The notes under the pieces are model-generated. The model had not been told where the DNA came from. It made no database searches and saw only the letters and a program-made list of their open reading frames with translations. Of a stretch of 64,000 bases of DNA, positions 17,281 through 26,308 are shown piece by piece. The translations under genes were made by a program, and so were the position numbers. Origin of the DNA: Lachnospiraceae bacterium. Lineage in GTDB: Bacteria; Bacillota; Clostridia; Lachnospirales; Lachnospiraceae. The DNA is taken from contig JAFVHP010000033.1 of assembly GCA_017474455.1 (NCBI GenBank), positions 84,970-148,969 on the forward strand, given 5' to 3'. The number at the start of each line of letters is the position of its first letter. Positions within the stretch are counted from its first letter, which is position 1.

Positions 17281-17829
17281 TCAGATCCTGGTTATTTTGG
17301 AATAATCCAGTGCGTGCGGTGTGTTTTCCTGGTCCGGATGGCCGATGGCAAGTCCGCAGTGGACTTCATATCCTTCCGGGATGGAGAACAGCGCTTTCCA
17401 CTTGTCCTGGTCGGGACCGTGGAAGGCGGAGCTTGCGCCTCCGATGAAGCAGCTGCGAAGCCCCATGGACTGCGCGGCCAGGACCATGCTTTCGCCGGCG
17501 ATGCCTGCGTCGATGGCTGATTTGCCTTCTTTCGTAGTGATCCAGATGACCAGCGGTGCGTTGAAGAGGATCTTCCAGTTACGGGCTACCTGCAGGGCGA
17601 TGATCTTTTCGTTGCCGGAGGCTTTGATCGCGGCGATCTGTGAATCCTCAAGTTCCTTCAGTTTCGCCTTGTCCGTGCAGAAAACAAAATGCCAGGGCTG
17701 GGCATTGCCCCCGTTGGGCGCTGCCAGAGCGCAGTCAATAAGCTCGCTGATCATATCTTCCGCCACGGGTTCATCGGTAAAGAGGCGGATAGACGCGCGG
17801 TCTTTTATCATTTTGATCAAATCGTTCAT
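17281..17829 (-). CDS. Nitroreductase-family FMN oxidoreductase
   Basis: A 182-residue flavoprotein of the small nitroreductase type. The N-terminus, IKMIKDRASIRLFTDEPVAEDMI, contains the R-S-I-R motif that contacts FMN. APNGGNAQPWHFVF is the family's second conserved block. MVLAAQSMGLRSCFIGG and GYEVHCGLAIGHP complete the fold. The substrate is unknown (quinones, nitro compounds or a pathway intermediate). It is first in a two-gene operon with the hydrolase at 16464; a TATAAT at 17873-17878, read on the minus strand, is a likely -10 box. Confidence 0.9.
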   Translation of the reverse strand: MNDLIKMIKDRASIRLFTDEPVAEDMISELIDCALAAPNGGNAQPWHFVFCTDKAKLKELEDSQIAAIKASGNEKIIALQVARNWKILFNAPLVIWITTKEGKSAIDAGIAGESMVLAAQSMGLRSCFIGGASSAFHGPDQDKWKALFSIPEGYEVHCGLAIGHPDQENTPHALDYSKITRI

Positions 17830-17966
17830 GTCGGGTTCCTTTCTTCTGTTCAGTACAAAATGCCGTTTTACCTGTCCATTATACTATACCGGGCTTTTCA
17901 TATGAGGGGATATTTATATGTCAGGCATCTGTACGGAACGATAAATAAATGTACATAAGAATACAA

Positions 17967-18033
17967 AACGGGTAATAAACGGGTAAAAAACGGACAAAAT
18001 ACGGTTGTGTTTGGGCGATAACGGGTATATTAT
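17967..18033 (+). promoter_or_regulatory. Promoter with AACGGGTA direct repeats before the XRE-Uma2 gene
   Basis: TTGTGT (18005-18010), a 17-bp spacer and TATTAT (18028-18033) form a standard promoter. AACGGGTA occurs at 17967, 17978 (11 bp apart, same helical face) and 18020 (inside the spacer). These are candidate sites for the XRE domain of the encoded protein, giving autoregulation. The transcript would start near a small hairpin CCGCCA/TGGCGG at 18041-18058. Confidence 0.5.
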
Positions 18034-18074
18034 GGAACTGCCGCCAGACAGATGGCGGCCTGGAGGGGGATATT

Positions 18075-18875
18075 ATGACGATAGAAGAAATGCGGAACAG
18101 AAAGATCGAACTGGGCTTTACGAACAAAGTACTGGCTGAAAGGGCGGGGGTGCCGCTGGGGACAGTACAGAAGATATTTTCGGGTGAAACAAAAGCGCCA
18201 AGACAGGCAACGCTGAAAGCACTGCAGAACGTACTGGCACCGACGCATTTATACACGGTATCGGAACAGCTGCCTGCCGGCCTTATCCGGGAACCGGCAC
18301 CGGCATACAGTGCGGAACATAGCGGATATACCCTGGCGGATTACCTGGCCCTGCCGGAGGACCGGAGGGTCGAACTGATCGACGGGGAGTTCCATGAGAT
18401 GTATGCCCCGACGACCGGCCATCAGGCGACAGGCGGATTTATTTATAAACAGCTCCTGGACCATGTCCTTAGCAGGGAGGGTTCCTGCATGCCGCTGATG
18501 TCGCCTGTGGATGTACAGCTGGACTGTGATGACAGGACGGTAGTGCAGCCGGATGTGATGATCATCTGTGAAACGGAAAAGTTCCGTGGCGGAAGAGTCT
18601 TCGGGGCCCCGGATTTTATTGCGGAAGTCCTTTCACCTTCCACGCGAAAAAAGGATATGACGCTGAAACTGTATATATACAGCAATGCCGGCGTGAGGGA
18701 ATACTGGATGGTCGACCCGGACAGGCAGACGGTCATCGTATATGATCTTGAGCACGAAGATATACCGAAGATATTCAGTTTCGACGACAAAGTACCGGTC
18801 ATGGTCTGGGATGGCGGATGTGAAATAGACTTTCCCCTGATCAGGGATCATACGAGGGTGCTGTTTGAGCAGTAA
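18075..18875 (+). CDS. XRE helix-turn-helix fused to Uma2-family nuclease-like domain
   Basis: A 266-residue two-domain protein. Residues 1-55 are an XRE-type helix-turn-helix (TNKVLAERAGVPLGTVQKIFSGETKAP). Residues 85-265 are a Uma2 (formerly DUF820) domain of the PD-(D/E)XK nuclease superfamily. Its probable active-site residues are the aspartate of QPDVMII, the glutamate of PDFIAEVLSPST and the lysine of KKDMTLKL. Uma2 domains are common in cyanobacteria and Firmicutes; their role is not established. The DNA-binding domain with promoter direct repeats suggests self-regulation. Start ATG has GGAGGGG upstream. Confidence 0.85.
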   Translation: MTIEEMRNRKIELGFTNKVLAERAGVPLGTVQKIFSGETKAPRQATLKALQNVLAPTHLYTVSEQLPAGLIREPAPAYSAEHSGYTLADYLALPEDRRVELIDGEFHEMYAPTTGHQATGGFIYKQLLDHVLSREGSCMPLMSPVDVQLDCDDRTVVQPDVMIICETEKFRGGRVFGAPDFIAEVLSPSTRKKDMTLKLYIYSNAGVREYWMVDPDRQTVIVYDLEHEDIPKIFSFDDKVPVMVWDGGCEIDFPLIRDHTRVLFEQ

Positions 18876-19020
18876 TGGCAGCTGCCTTGAAAAACACATA
18901 TAGGGACATTATTATAAAATAGAATTAGTATTTTTTTGAAATAATACCAGTTTATGAAAAAGCCAGAGCAGCAATAGAAGCTCAGGAGCCTTTACATCAA
19001 AAGGATCGGAGGACGTTATT

Positions 19021-20352
19021 ATGAAATCTAGATTGATCAGCCTGATGGCAACGGCCGCCATGGTATTAGTGCTTTTTGCCGGCCTTAAACTGGACGTATA
19101 TGCAATGACATATACGGTGACTTATGATCCGAACGGCGGTACCAAAGGCCCGGACTGGGTGGACAGCGTCCAGGTCACGCTGAGCGATACCGCCCAGGAG
19201 GCATGGTTTACGCCCAATTATTATGAGGACGTCGTGGCCCCGCCTGCTGGAATGGTCTTCGACGGCTTCGACGTCAACGGAACGAGGGTGTGGTCGGTAA
19301 CAGCGGTCCAGTCCCTGCTTACCGAGAACACCCTCATCAAATATCTCTGGAAGAGTGAGCTGTACTACACGGTCAATTACGACGTAAACGGCGGCACCAA
19401 GGGTCCGGACTGGGTGGACAGCGTCCAGGTCAAGCTGAACGATTCCGGCTCTGTCGATCCGTGGTTTACACCGAATTATTCGGATCAGGTCGCGATCCCG
19501 CCCGAAGGGATGGAATTCGACGGATTCGATGTCAACGGAACAAAGGTAGCGGCGGTCACGGCGGTCCAGTCCCTGCTTACCGAAAACACCATCATCAAGT
19601 ATCTCTGGAAGGAAAGCAGCAGTAAGAAATACATCTATGAGGGGGATTTTGACGTCATCTACAAGAAAAAATCCCAGCGTCCCATCATCTTCAGATTCCA
19701 CCGCAGAGCAGACGATGAACAGACCTTCAAACTTTTCAAAGAACTCATTGTAGACGGTTCGATACTTGACAGGTCGAAATTCATGATAAGCAGCGGAAGT
19801 CTCATTGTCGAGCTGAATGCAGATTATCTTGAAACGCTGCCCGAAGGGGAGCATACGCTGCAGCCGGTATTCGAGGACGGGGAAGGCCCGGCAGTCACCT
19901 TCCTGGTCGAAAAGGAAGGCGGTTCCGAACCAGTCTATGTTGATCATCACGAGCATAATTATGTATGGCAGGTGGTGAGGGAAGCTACTCCGACCGCAGA
20001 CGGCGAGATGGTATACGCCTGCAGTGTATGCGGTGCGGTAGCCCAGCGTCTTCCGATCACCGGCTACGTGGCGTTCAACCGTGACCTGGCGGAGAAGATC
20101 AGGACAGCACTGCCCGGTGCGGAGGTCAGGGTGAAGACCAATATGTGGATCAGCCTGTACTCGCTCTCCCTCGATGAGCTGGCAAAGCGTCCGGACGTGA
20201 GCGTGACCGTTGATTTCATGTACAATGGAATGAATTACCGGGTCACGATCCCTGCCGGAGCGGATATCGCGGCGCTGAAGGATGAGAAAGGCTATGCCGG
20301 ATTCCTTTTCCTCGGTATGAAGTTCGGCCTGACGCAGCCGGATAAGAACTGA
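19021..20352 (+). CDS. Secreted protein with two InlB-B-type repeats
   Basis: A 443-residue exported protein. The signal peptide ends at about residue 28 (DVYA). Two 85-residue repeats follow (about 30-110 and 115-196), each starting YTVTYDPNGGT or YTVNYDVNGGT and ending ENT-IKYLWK, in the manner of Listeria-Bacteroides (InlB B) repeats. A middle region to about residue 300 is followed by a segment HEHNYVW...YACSVCG, which may bind metal, and a C-terminal domain seen in many clostridial secreted proteins. There is no membrane anchor or sorting signal at the C-terminus, so it is probably released or loosely wall-bound. Function unknown. Start ATG has GGAGGACG upstream. Confidence 0.75.
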   Translation: MKSRLISLMATAAMVLVLFAGLKLDVYAMTYTVTYDPNGGTKGPDWVDSVQVTLSDTAQEAWFTPNYYEDVVAPPAGMVFDGFDVNGTRVWSVTAVQSLLTENTLIKYLWKSELYYTVNYDVNGGTKGPDWVDSVQVKLNDSGSVDPWFTPNYSDQVAIPPEGMEFDGFDVNGTKVAAVTAVQSLLTENTIIKYLWKESSSKKYIYEGDFDVIYKKKSQRPIIFRFHRRADDEQTFKLFKELIVDGSILDRSKFMISSGSLIVELNADYLETLPEGEHTLQPVFEDGEGPAVTFLVEKEGGSEPVYVDHHEHNYVWQVVREATPTADGEMVYACSVCGAVAQRLPITGYVAFNRDLAEKIRTALPGAEVRVKTNMWISLYSLSLDELAKRPDVSVTVDFMYNGMNYRVTIPAGADIAALKDEKGYAGFLFLGMKFGLTQPDKN

Positions 20353-20545
20353 GAACGGACGTCGGCCCAGCCGACGGGAACTGAGCGATAAAGCCCGATA
20401 GAATCATCATTTGAGATCATGCGGACGGTTCATTTTGCATTCGGCAATGTGATGACCGTCCGCCTTTCTTTGGCTCTTTTTCTGATGCATCAGCCAGCAC
20501 TGCAGCATCCCATCCTGGCCAAAGGTGCTGCGCCCGCTCAGCCCG

Positions 20546-21754
20546 TTATTTCCTGCGAAGGAATATCAAACCCAGCACGATAGAGCAGGCGATCACGAAG
20601 ATGGAGACGAGGTAGGAAGCCCTGAAGTCCACCAGGTCGATCAGGCCGCCCCAGACCGTCGAACCCACGATCATGGCCAGGTCCATCGGCAGAAAGAACG
20701 TGGAAGAGGCGACACTTGCCCGCTCGACAGGAGCCCTGCGTACCGCTTCCGCGTTCAGGCTGGGCAGCGTCAGGCCGCTTCCGATACCGTAGAACACGCC
20801 GGCGATAAAGACGAGCATATGCGCGGAGGGGGCCAGTATCAGGAGGACGAAGCACAGCGCCAGCGCGAGTGCGCCGGGAATAAATACAAAGAGCGCGGCA
20901 TACCGGTCTGCAAGACGGCCGGAAACAATCTTGGAAATAACGATGAAGATAACGGAGATCGTGAAGAACAGGCTGATATTCTCAATTCCGTTCCTTTTGG
21001 CGTAAAGGGTGATGAACATGCTGACGAGGCATTCGACGAATACGATCATGCCATTGATCAGGGAAGCAGGCAGGGCGGAGCGTTCGATATAGTGCCAGAA
21101 GCCCTTTGCGCGCCGGGCGGCTGCGTCAGAGCCTTTGCCGCTGCCGTCTGCACCGGAGGATGATGATATCGATGATACCGGTTCGCGGTAGCGGATCAGG
21201 AATACGGCAATGAACAGCGCCAGGACGGATATCGCCGCCGCTTCAGCCGTGACCGTCCTGAATGCTCCTTTCATGGCGAAGGCTGTGAGCGCCAGGGAAG
21301 GCCCGATGGCGCCGGCCAGTGAGGAAGCCAGGCCGAAATACCCCATGCCCTTGCCCAGGCTCTCCCTGGGCACGACGTCGACGATCATGACGGAGATCGC
21401 CGTGGACGCCATGGAATAGCCGCCCATCTGGATGATCGTCAACAGGTACATCATGAACAGAGACGTGGCCCTGCCGACGAAAAAGAGCATGGAAGCGAAG
21501 ATGATGATGCCTGCGATCAGGAGCCTTTTCCTGCCGGCCTTTTCGCACAGCGTACCTCCGAAGAAACGCAGCACGGAAGCGGAGACGGCGCCTGCGCCGA
21601 TCACGCTGCCGGCGACGAATGCCGGCAGGTGCAGGGAATCGATATGCAGTGAAAAAGTGCTTTCGAACATCTGCAGGGATACGGCAACGCATACCTCGGC
21701 AAGGGAGATGGCAAAGAAAGCAAGCGTAAAGATCTTTTTGGCTTCAGAAGACAT
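20546..21754 (-). CDS. MFS transporter (12 membrane segments)
   Basis: A 402-residue major-facilitator protein with about 12 hydrophobic segments in two halves. After the second segment, RFFGGTLCEKAGRKRLLIAG is the typical cytoplasmic loop 2-3 motif, and its partner is SKIVSGRLADRYAALFVFIP in the second half. A charged central loop carries a Ser/Gly stretch. Closest in character to drug or metabolite exporters, but the substrate cannot be told. It is preceded by the LspA-like gene on the same strand with a 30-bp gap, so the two probably form an operon. Start has a GGAG site. Confidence 0.88.
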   Translation of the reverse strand: MSSEAKKIFTLAFFAISLAEVCVAVSLQMFESTFSLHIDSLHLPAFVAGSVIGAGAVSASVLRFFGGTLCEKAGRKRLLIAGIIIFASMLFFVGRATSLFMMYLLTIIQMGGYSMASTAISVMIVDVVPRESLGKGMGYFGLASSLAGAIGPSLALTAFAMKGAFRTVTAEAAAISVLALFIAVFLIRYREPVSSISSSSGADGSGKGSDAAARRAKGFWHYIERSALPASLINGMIVFVECLVSMFITLYAKRNGIENISLFFTISVIFIVISKIVSGRLADRYAALFVFIPGALALALCFVLLILAPSAHMLVFIAGVFYGIGSGLTLPSLNAEAVRRAPVERASVASSTFFLPMDLAMIVGSTVWGGLIDLVDFRASYLVSIFVIACSIVLGLIFLRRK

Positions 21755-21784
21755 TTCGTATAACTCCGTTTCTATGGAAATCTT

Positions 21785-22243
21785 TCAGCCGGAAGCGGAC
21801 GGATGACCGGCTTCACCCGCCAGACAGAGCATTAAGCCGGCAAAGACAGCAAAGTCCGCGAGGTTATATACCACTTTGCCTATACCGATATAGTCGGTCA
21901 CCCTGCCCCGGATGATCCGGTCCGCGGTGTTGGAGAGGCCGCCGCCGAGAAGGAGCGAGACTCCGGCCGTCTGGGCGGGACTCCCGCCCTGTACGACAGG
22001 GATGAAAGCGGCGGCGCAGGCCGCGGCAGCCGCCAGGGAGGCGGATCTGACCAGTACCGGGTGCTCTTCCCCCAGATTCAGGGCAAAGCCCCGGTTTTCA
22101 GCATATGTGAGCCGGACCGCGGGTTTATTGTCTTTACGCAGAGTATCCGCGTGTTTCCTGACCTGTGCCTTGCACAGCTGGTCCGCGCAGAATACGGCGG
22201 CCGCTATCCCGGCGCCGAAAAGATGATCCTGTATTCTCATCAT
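21785..22243 (-). CDS. LspA-like (signal peptidase II family) protein
   Basis: A 152-residue membrane protein with four hydrophobic segments, related to the lipoprotein signal peptidase LspA. Visible family motifs are ADQLCK near the start, AENRGFALN, GGGLSNTADRIIRGRVTDYI and VYNLADFAVF. The two catalytic aspartates would be those of NTADR and NLADF. The usual GGAxGN has become GGGLSN. The enzyme cuts lipoprotein signal peptides at the cysteine. Several lipoproteins are encoded in this window, but nothing shows whether this is the only copy in the genome. It is first in a probable two-gene operon with the MFS gene; the site AAAGGCGG precedes the ATG. Confidence 0.75.
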   Translation of the reverse strand: MMRIQDHLFGAGIAAAVFCADQLCKAQVRKHADTLRKDNKPAVRLTYAENRGFALNLGEEHPVLVRSASLAAAAACAAAFIPVVQGGSPAQTAGVSLLLGGGLSNTADRIIRGRVTDYIGIGKVVYNLADFAVFAGLMLCLAGEAGHPSASG

Positions 22244-22446
22244 GTTTTACCGCCTTTCCCGAAAAGTACGGCAGACTACGGGCAGACAACAGTTTGTATT
22301 TATTCACTTCTTATTGTGTTCCGTCTTTTTCGAATGTCAAGAAAGACCGGCACTATATCTCAGGCGGATATACTGTTTGGCTTTTGCCATACGTTGTAAA
22401 ATAATGGAACAGCGACGGTATATCCTGCCTGAAAGAGGTTAAGAGC

Positions 22447-22524
22447 ATGGACGAAGAAAAAACGGCAGGCCCTTCGGAGCAGCGGGCAGGATTAAATAAG
22501 AAACGGCCGTTTGTGAATTTCTGA
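22447..22524 (+). CDS. Possible 25-codon leader ORF before MATE gene
   Basis: In the 341-bp gap between the LspA-like gene and the MATE gene, an ATG with GAAAGAGGTTAAG upstream opens a 25-residue frame MDEEKTAGPSEQ...RPFVNF. It ends 61 bp before the MATE start. It could be a translated leader affecting the transporter, or chance. I see nothing else in this gap. Confidence 0.25.
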   Translation: MDEEKTAGPSEQRAGLNKKRPFVNF

Positions 22525-22585
22525 TGTTGATGGCCCGGAGCCGCTGCAGCTCCGGTGCTGTGTGCGTTTTTGGGGATAAGGGATT

Positions 22586-23974
22586 ATGGTTACAGATTTG
22601 TTCCAGAGATTGATCGAGCCGCGGCAGCGGCTGCCGGAACAGAGACAGATATTTACTGACAGTATGCTGAAGGCCATGATCATTCCGCTGCTGATCGAAC
22701 AGCTCCTGCAGATGGTCGTCGGGCTTGCGGATACGATGATGGTCAGCTATGCCGGCGAAGCGGTCGTGGCAGGCGTCGGCCTCGATACCATGGTCTGCAC
22801 CGTCTTTATCTATCTGTTCACCGCTGTTTCAGCGGGCGGTTCGGTCGTGGTGGCGCAGTATATCGGCAGCAGGAACCGCGAAAACGGGAATCTGGCGGCT
22901 TCGCAGGTCTTCCACCTTGCGGGGGTGCTGTCCCTTGTCTGCATGGTGTTCATGCTGGCCTTCGGATCCTCCCTGCTGGAATTTATGTATCCTTCTACCG
23001 AAGAACTGACCATGGAAGCCTGCAGGACGTATATGTGGATCGTGGCACTGTCTTTCCCGGCCAACGCCGTTTATAACGCGGGAGCAGCGATCTGCCGCAC
23101 AATGGGGAAGACGGCGGTCACCATGAAAGTGTCCCTGGCGGCGAACCTGCTGAACGTCGCCGGGAACGCGATCGGTATTTTCGTTTTGCATGCCGGCGCC
23201 GCGGGTGTCGCCTGGCCTACCACTCTTTCCTGGTACTTTGCCGCTGTCGTGATGACCGCGCTGTGCTTCCGTGAGGATCAGGAGGTGAAGGTCAGCCTGC
23301 AGCAGATGCTGCGTCCGGATGCACCGATGGTGAAACGGATCCTTGGCGTAGCGATCCCGAACTCTGTGGAAAATACGCTCTTCCAGGCCGCCAAAGTCGT
23401 CCTTGGCATGCTGATCGCTACCTTTGGCACGTCCCAGATCGCGGCCAATACTACCGGCCAGACTTTCTGGTCGCTGGCAGCCTGCATGGGTGTCGCCATG
23501 AGTACAGTATTCATTACGGTCATCGGGCGGTGCACCGGGGCAAAAGACGATGAAGCTGCCGAATGGTATATGCGCAAGCTGACACGGCTCTCCATCGTGC
23601 TTGCCGTAGTGTGGAACGTGCTGGTCATGGTGATCACGCCGCTGCTTTTGCCGCTCTACGATCTTGGCAGCGACACCAAGCGCCTGATCCTGATCATCGT
23701 GGCGATCCACAACCTGTTCTCGGCGACAGTGCAGCCCTTTTCCATGCCGCTTTCCTCGGGATTAAGGGCCGCGGGAGACGTGAAGTTCACCATGTGGGCT
23801 TCGATCTTCTGTACCGTGATCTGCAGGACACTGTTCTCGTTTGCGCTGGCCAAGTGGCTTAATATGGGCGTTATCGGCATTACGCTGGCCATGGTGATGG
23901 ACTGGTGTATAAAAGCAGGCCTGGACATATGGCGGTTCAGGAGCGGGAAATGGAAGAACCGTCAGGTGATATGA
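22586..23974 (+). CDS. MATE-family efflux transporter
   Basis: A 462-residue multidrug and toxin extrusion protein with about 12 membrane segments. The first half has QMVVGLADTMMVSYAGEAVVAGVGL and a cytoplasmic loop VAQYIGSRN. The second half begins at RILGVAIPNSVENTLFQAAKVVLG and has TTGQTFWSLAACMGVAMSTVFITVIGRCTGA. Such proteins export cationic compounds in exchange for sodium or protons. It is one of two MATE genes in the window, the other at 32858. The ATG at 22586 follows GGGATAAGGGA. Downstream, a hydrolase gene starts about 90 bp later and may share the transcript. Confidence 0.9.
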   Translation: MVTDLFQRLIEPRQRLPEQRQIFTDSMLKAMIIPLLIEQLLQMVVGLADTMMVSYAGEAVVAGVGLDTMVCTVFIYLFTAVSAGGSVVVAQYIGSRNRENGNLAASQVFHLAGVLSLVCMVFMLAFGSSLLEFMYPSTEELTMEACRTYMWIVALSFPANAVYNAGAAICRTMGKTAVTMKVSLAANLLNVAGNAIGIFVLHAGAAGVAWPTTLSWYFAAVVMTALCFREDQEVKVSLQQMLRPDAPMVKRILGVAIPNSVENTLFQAAKVVLGMLIATFGTSQIAANTTGQTFWSLAACMGVAMSTVFITVIGRCTGAKDDEAAEWYMRKLTRLSIVLAVVWNVLVMVITPLLLPLYDLGSDTKRLILIIVAIHNLFSATVQPFSMPLSSGLRAAGDVKFTMWASIFCTVICRTLFSFALAKWLNMGVIGITLAMVMDWCIKAGLDIWRFRSGKWKNRQVI

Positions 23975-24062
23975 GTGTTCTGTGACGGGAACCGGGATCA
24001 GCCGGGGCATGATGCGCGTGAGACCGACCCGGAAGGATCCGGCAGAGCAATGGGAGACAAAG

Positions 24063-24749
24063 ATGATGGAATTGAAACGCCTTACGGAACATGTATGGTA
24101 TATGCCGTTTGAAACAGAAAGGGACCGCCCGAATCTTGGTTATGTGAAGGGAGATAACTGGTGCCTGGCAGTTGATGCGGGTCACTCTGCGGCCCATACC
24201 AAAGAGTTTTATGCGCTGCTGACACAAGAAGACCTGCCGCTCCCAGGCCTGACGGTCCTTACCCACTGGCACTGGGATCATACTTTTGGAATGCATGCCG
24301 TAAACGGACTCTGCCTGGCAAATGAAAAAACAGACAGATACCTTGCGGAATGGAAAGCAAAAACAGAAAAGAACGGGCCGGATGAATTCTTCGCGCTGGG
24401 TGAGAGTATCAGGAAAGAATATGACACGGACAAGGAAGTGATCGTAAAACAGGCAGATATCGTGTTTTCCGGAGAAGTGACACTTGACCTGGGCGGCTGT
24501 ACGGTCAGAGTCTCTCAGGCAGAGGCGCCGCATACGGATGATTCCACACTTATTTATGTTGAACAGGACAGAGTTTTATTTCTCGGCGATTCTGCCTGTG
24601 ATGACTTCTATACCGGGATAAAAAGGGCGGACCTTTGCAGAAAACTGGCTGATACGGTCAGAGAGATCGACCCGGAAATATGTCTGGAGGGTCACTGGAC
24701 GCCGGAAGATAAGGAAGATTTCCTGGCGGATCTGTTGAACGGAATCTGA
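24063..24749 (+). CDS. Metallo-beta-lactamase-fold hydrolase
   Basis: A 228-residue enzyme starting MMELKRLTEHVW; the ATG at 24063 (or 24066) follows GGGAG, while a longer upstream frame lacks a ribosome site. The zinc-binding motif is THWHWDH (H-x-H-x-D-H) near residue 76. A later His lies in EAPHTDDS, an Asp in LFLGDSACDD and a final His in LEGHWTPED. These complete a two-zinc site. Proteins of this type hydrolyse lactones, thioesters or phosphodiesters; this one cannot be placed more closely. Confidence 0.82.
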   Translation: MMELKRLTEHVWYMPFETERDRPNLGYVKGDNWCLAVDAGHSAAHTKEFYALLTQEDLPLPGLTVLTHWHWDHTFGMHAVNGLCLANEKTDRYLAEWKAKTEKNGPDEFFALGESIRKEYDTDKEVIVKQADIVFSGEVTLDLGGCTVRVSQAEAPHTDDSTLIYVEQDRVLFLGDSACDDFYTGIKRADLCRKLADTVREIDPEICLEGHWTPEDKEDFLADLLNGI

Positions 24750-24944
24750 TCTTGAATTGAAGACCGTTACCGAGTCGATGTGATCTTGATCCGGTGCTGC
24801 AGACAATTATAACCTGATTTTAGGTGCCCGGGGGCCAGAAAAGCTCTGCACAGGCCGGGCAATGATAAAATCTGCAGAAAATGGCATAATAATTGGAAAC
24901 TGAGACATTCATCCATGGCATACCTTGGATAAGAGGCTGGGAAT

Positions 24945-26159
24945 TTGCAGACTATTTCAAAACGGCAGGCCGCGCAGTTTATTTTGGCAAAGCAGGGATT
25001 GATCGGTTCATACCGTTTTATCGGGAAGGCAGGGGCCTTTGACTATGTGCGTCAGGCAGGCTGTATTCAGTTTGATCCGATCGATATCTGCGGCAGGAAT
25101 GCCGAACTGACACTGCAGTCCAGAGTCAGAGGTTTTAAGAAATCAATGCTGCAGGAACTCCTGTATGAGGATCGTAAACTTGTAGACTATGCAGACAAGG
25201 AATTATCCATATGGCCCGTAGACGACTGGCCGTATTTTGCCCCTTTCAGGGAACGCAGCAGGAAGATGGGCGATACTTTTGAGGGATTGCAGGAATTAAA
25301 AGAAAAGGCTGTGGCTTATATCAGGGAGAATGGAGCGGTCTGCAGCAGTACATTGCCGATCGAAGGTGAGATCTATTGGCATTCCACGATGCATTGGAGC
25401 GGTAACTGGCATAAAAAGTCAATGTCGGCAAGATCGGTCCTGGAACAGTTATATACTGAGGGTGAGCTGATCATTCATCATAAAAATGGCAGTCGTAAGT
25501 ATTATGATCTTGCGGAGAAATACATTCCTGCAGCGATACTGAAAGCGGATAATCCGTGCAGTGATGAACTTAGTCTGATCACATGGCGGGTCCTGCGCAG
25601 AATCGGAGCAGTCGGGCTTTTATGGGATAAGAGCAGTCCGGCTTTTCTGGGGATCGATCTGAAAGCGGACTTAAGGAAAAAAGTGCTGTCGCAGCTGTCA
25701 GCGGATAATAAGATCAGATCTGTTATGGTAGAGGGGATAAAGTTACCTTTCTACTATCGCACCGAAGATGGATCGCTCATGCAGGATATCCTTACCGGCA
25801 ATGCGGATCTGAAACCGAGGATGTCATTTATGGCGCCGCTTGATCCTCTTTTATGGGATAAGGCGTTGATACTGGCTTTGTGGGACTTCAAGTATTCCTG
25901 GGAGATCTATACACCTGCGGACAGCAGAAAATATGGTTATTACACATTACCGATCGTATATGGGGATCGGTTTGCCGGCCGCATTGAGGCTGTTCCGGAC
26001 CGTAATGGTATCCTTCATGTAAAAGGCTTATGGTGGGAGCCGGGGATCCGGCAGACAAAAGCATTGAATTCCGCACTGGAGCGGACACTGGGACGTTTTG
26101 CGAAATTCAATGACTGCAAGACTGTGGAAAGAGGGCTCCGCAGACAGAGGAGATCATAG
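24945..26159 (+). CDS. YcaQ/AlkX-type DNA glycosylase (winged-helix family)
   Basis: A 404-residue protein of the HTH_42 family, whose characterised members excise alkylated bases and unhook interstrand crosslinks. The catalytic Q-phi-D motif of the YcaQ/AlkX subgroup is visible as Q42-F43-D44 in CIQFDPIDIC; streptomycete AlkZ enzymes have QxQ here instead. Further family blocks are SIWPVDDWPYF (His replaced in part), SMSARSVLEQLYTEGEL and FMAPLDPLLWDKALI, followed by IYTPADSRKYGYYTLPIVYGDRFAGRIE. Translation begins at a TTG with AGAGG just upstream. It stands alone. A 195-bp gap before it shows only a weak CATAAT box near 24883. Confidence 0.88.
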   Translation: MQTISKRQAAQFILAKQGLIGSYRFIGKAGAFDYVRQAGCIQFDPIDICGRNAELTLQSRVRGFKKSMLQELLYEDRKLVDYADKELSIWPVDDWPYFAPFRERSRKMGDTFEGLQELKEKAVAYIRENGAVCSSTLPIEGEIYWHSTMHWSGNWHKKSMSARSVLEQLYTEGELIIHHKNGSRKYYDLAEKYIPAAILKADNPCSDELSLITWRVLRRIGAVGLLWDKSSPAFLGIDLKADLRKKVLSQLSADNKIRSVMVEGIKLPFYYRTEDGSLMQDILTGNADLKPRMSFMAPLDPLLWDKALILALWDFKYSWEIYTPADSRKYGYYTLPIVYGDRFAGRIEAVPDRNGILHVKGLWWEPGIRQTKALNSALERTLGRFAKFNDCKTVERGLRRQRRS

Positions 26160-26308
26160 AAAACGGTAAAGTAAACGGCATGACCGCTTCGGATGTCCAG
26201 AAGATCCTGAACCAGACCCGATAGCCGGCTTATTCATGACACCCGCGTTTCCCTGCCTTCGAGGCGGAGACATGGTATACATTGCTTGTATTTTTAGGAG
26301 GGACCGCT

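Noticed and set aside
20056-20070. LPITG, similar to a sortase sorting motif, in the secreted repeat protein
   Set aside because: It lies about 95 residues before the C-terminus and is not followed by a hydrophobic segment and positive tail.
26162-26224. Short in-frame tail ...NGKVNGMTASDVQKILNQTR before a stop codon, after the YcaQ-type gene
   Set aside because: It looks like the last residues of some protein, but there is no start and no upstream homologous sequence; too short to call a pseudogene.
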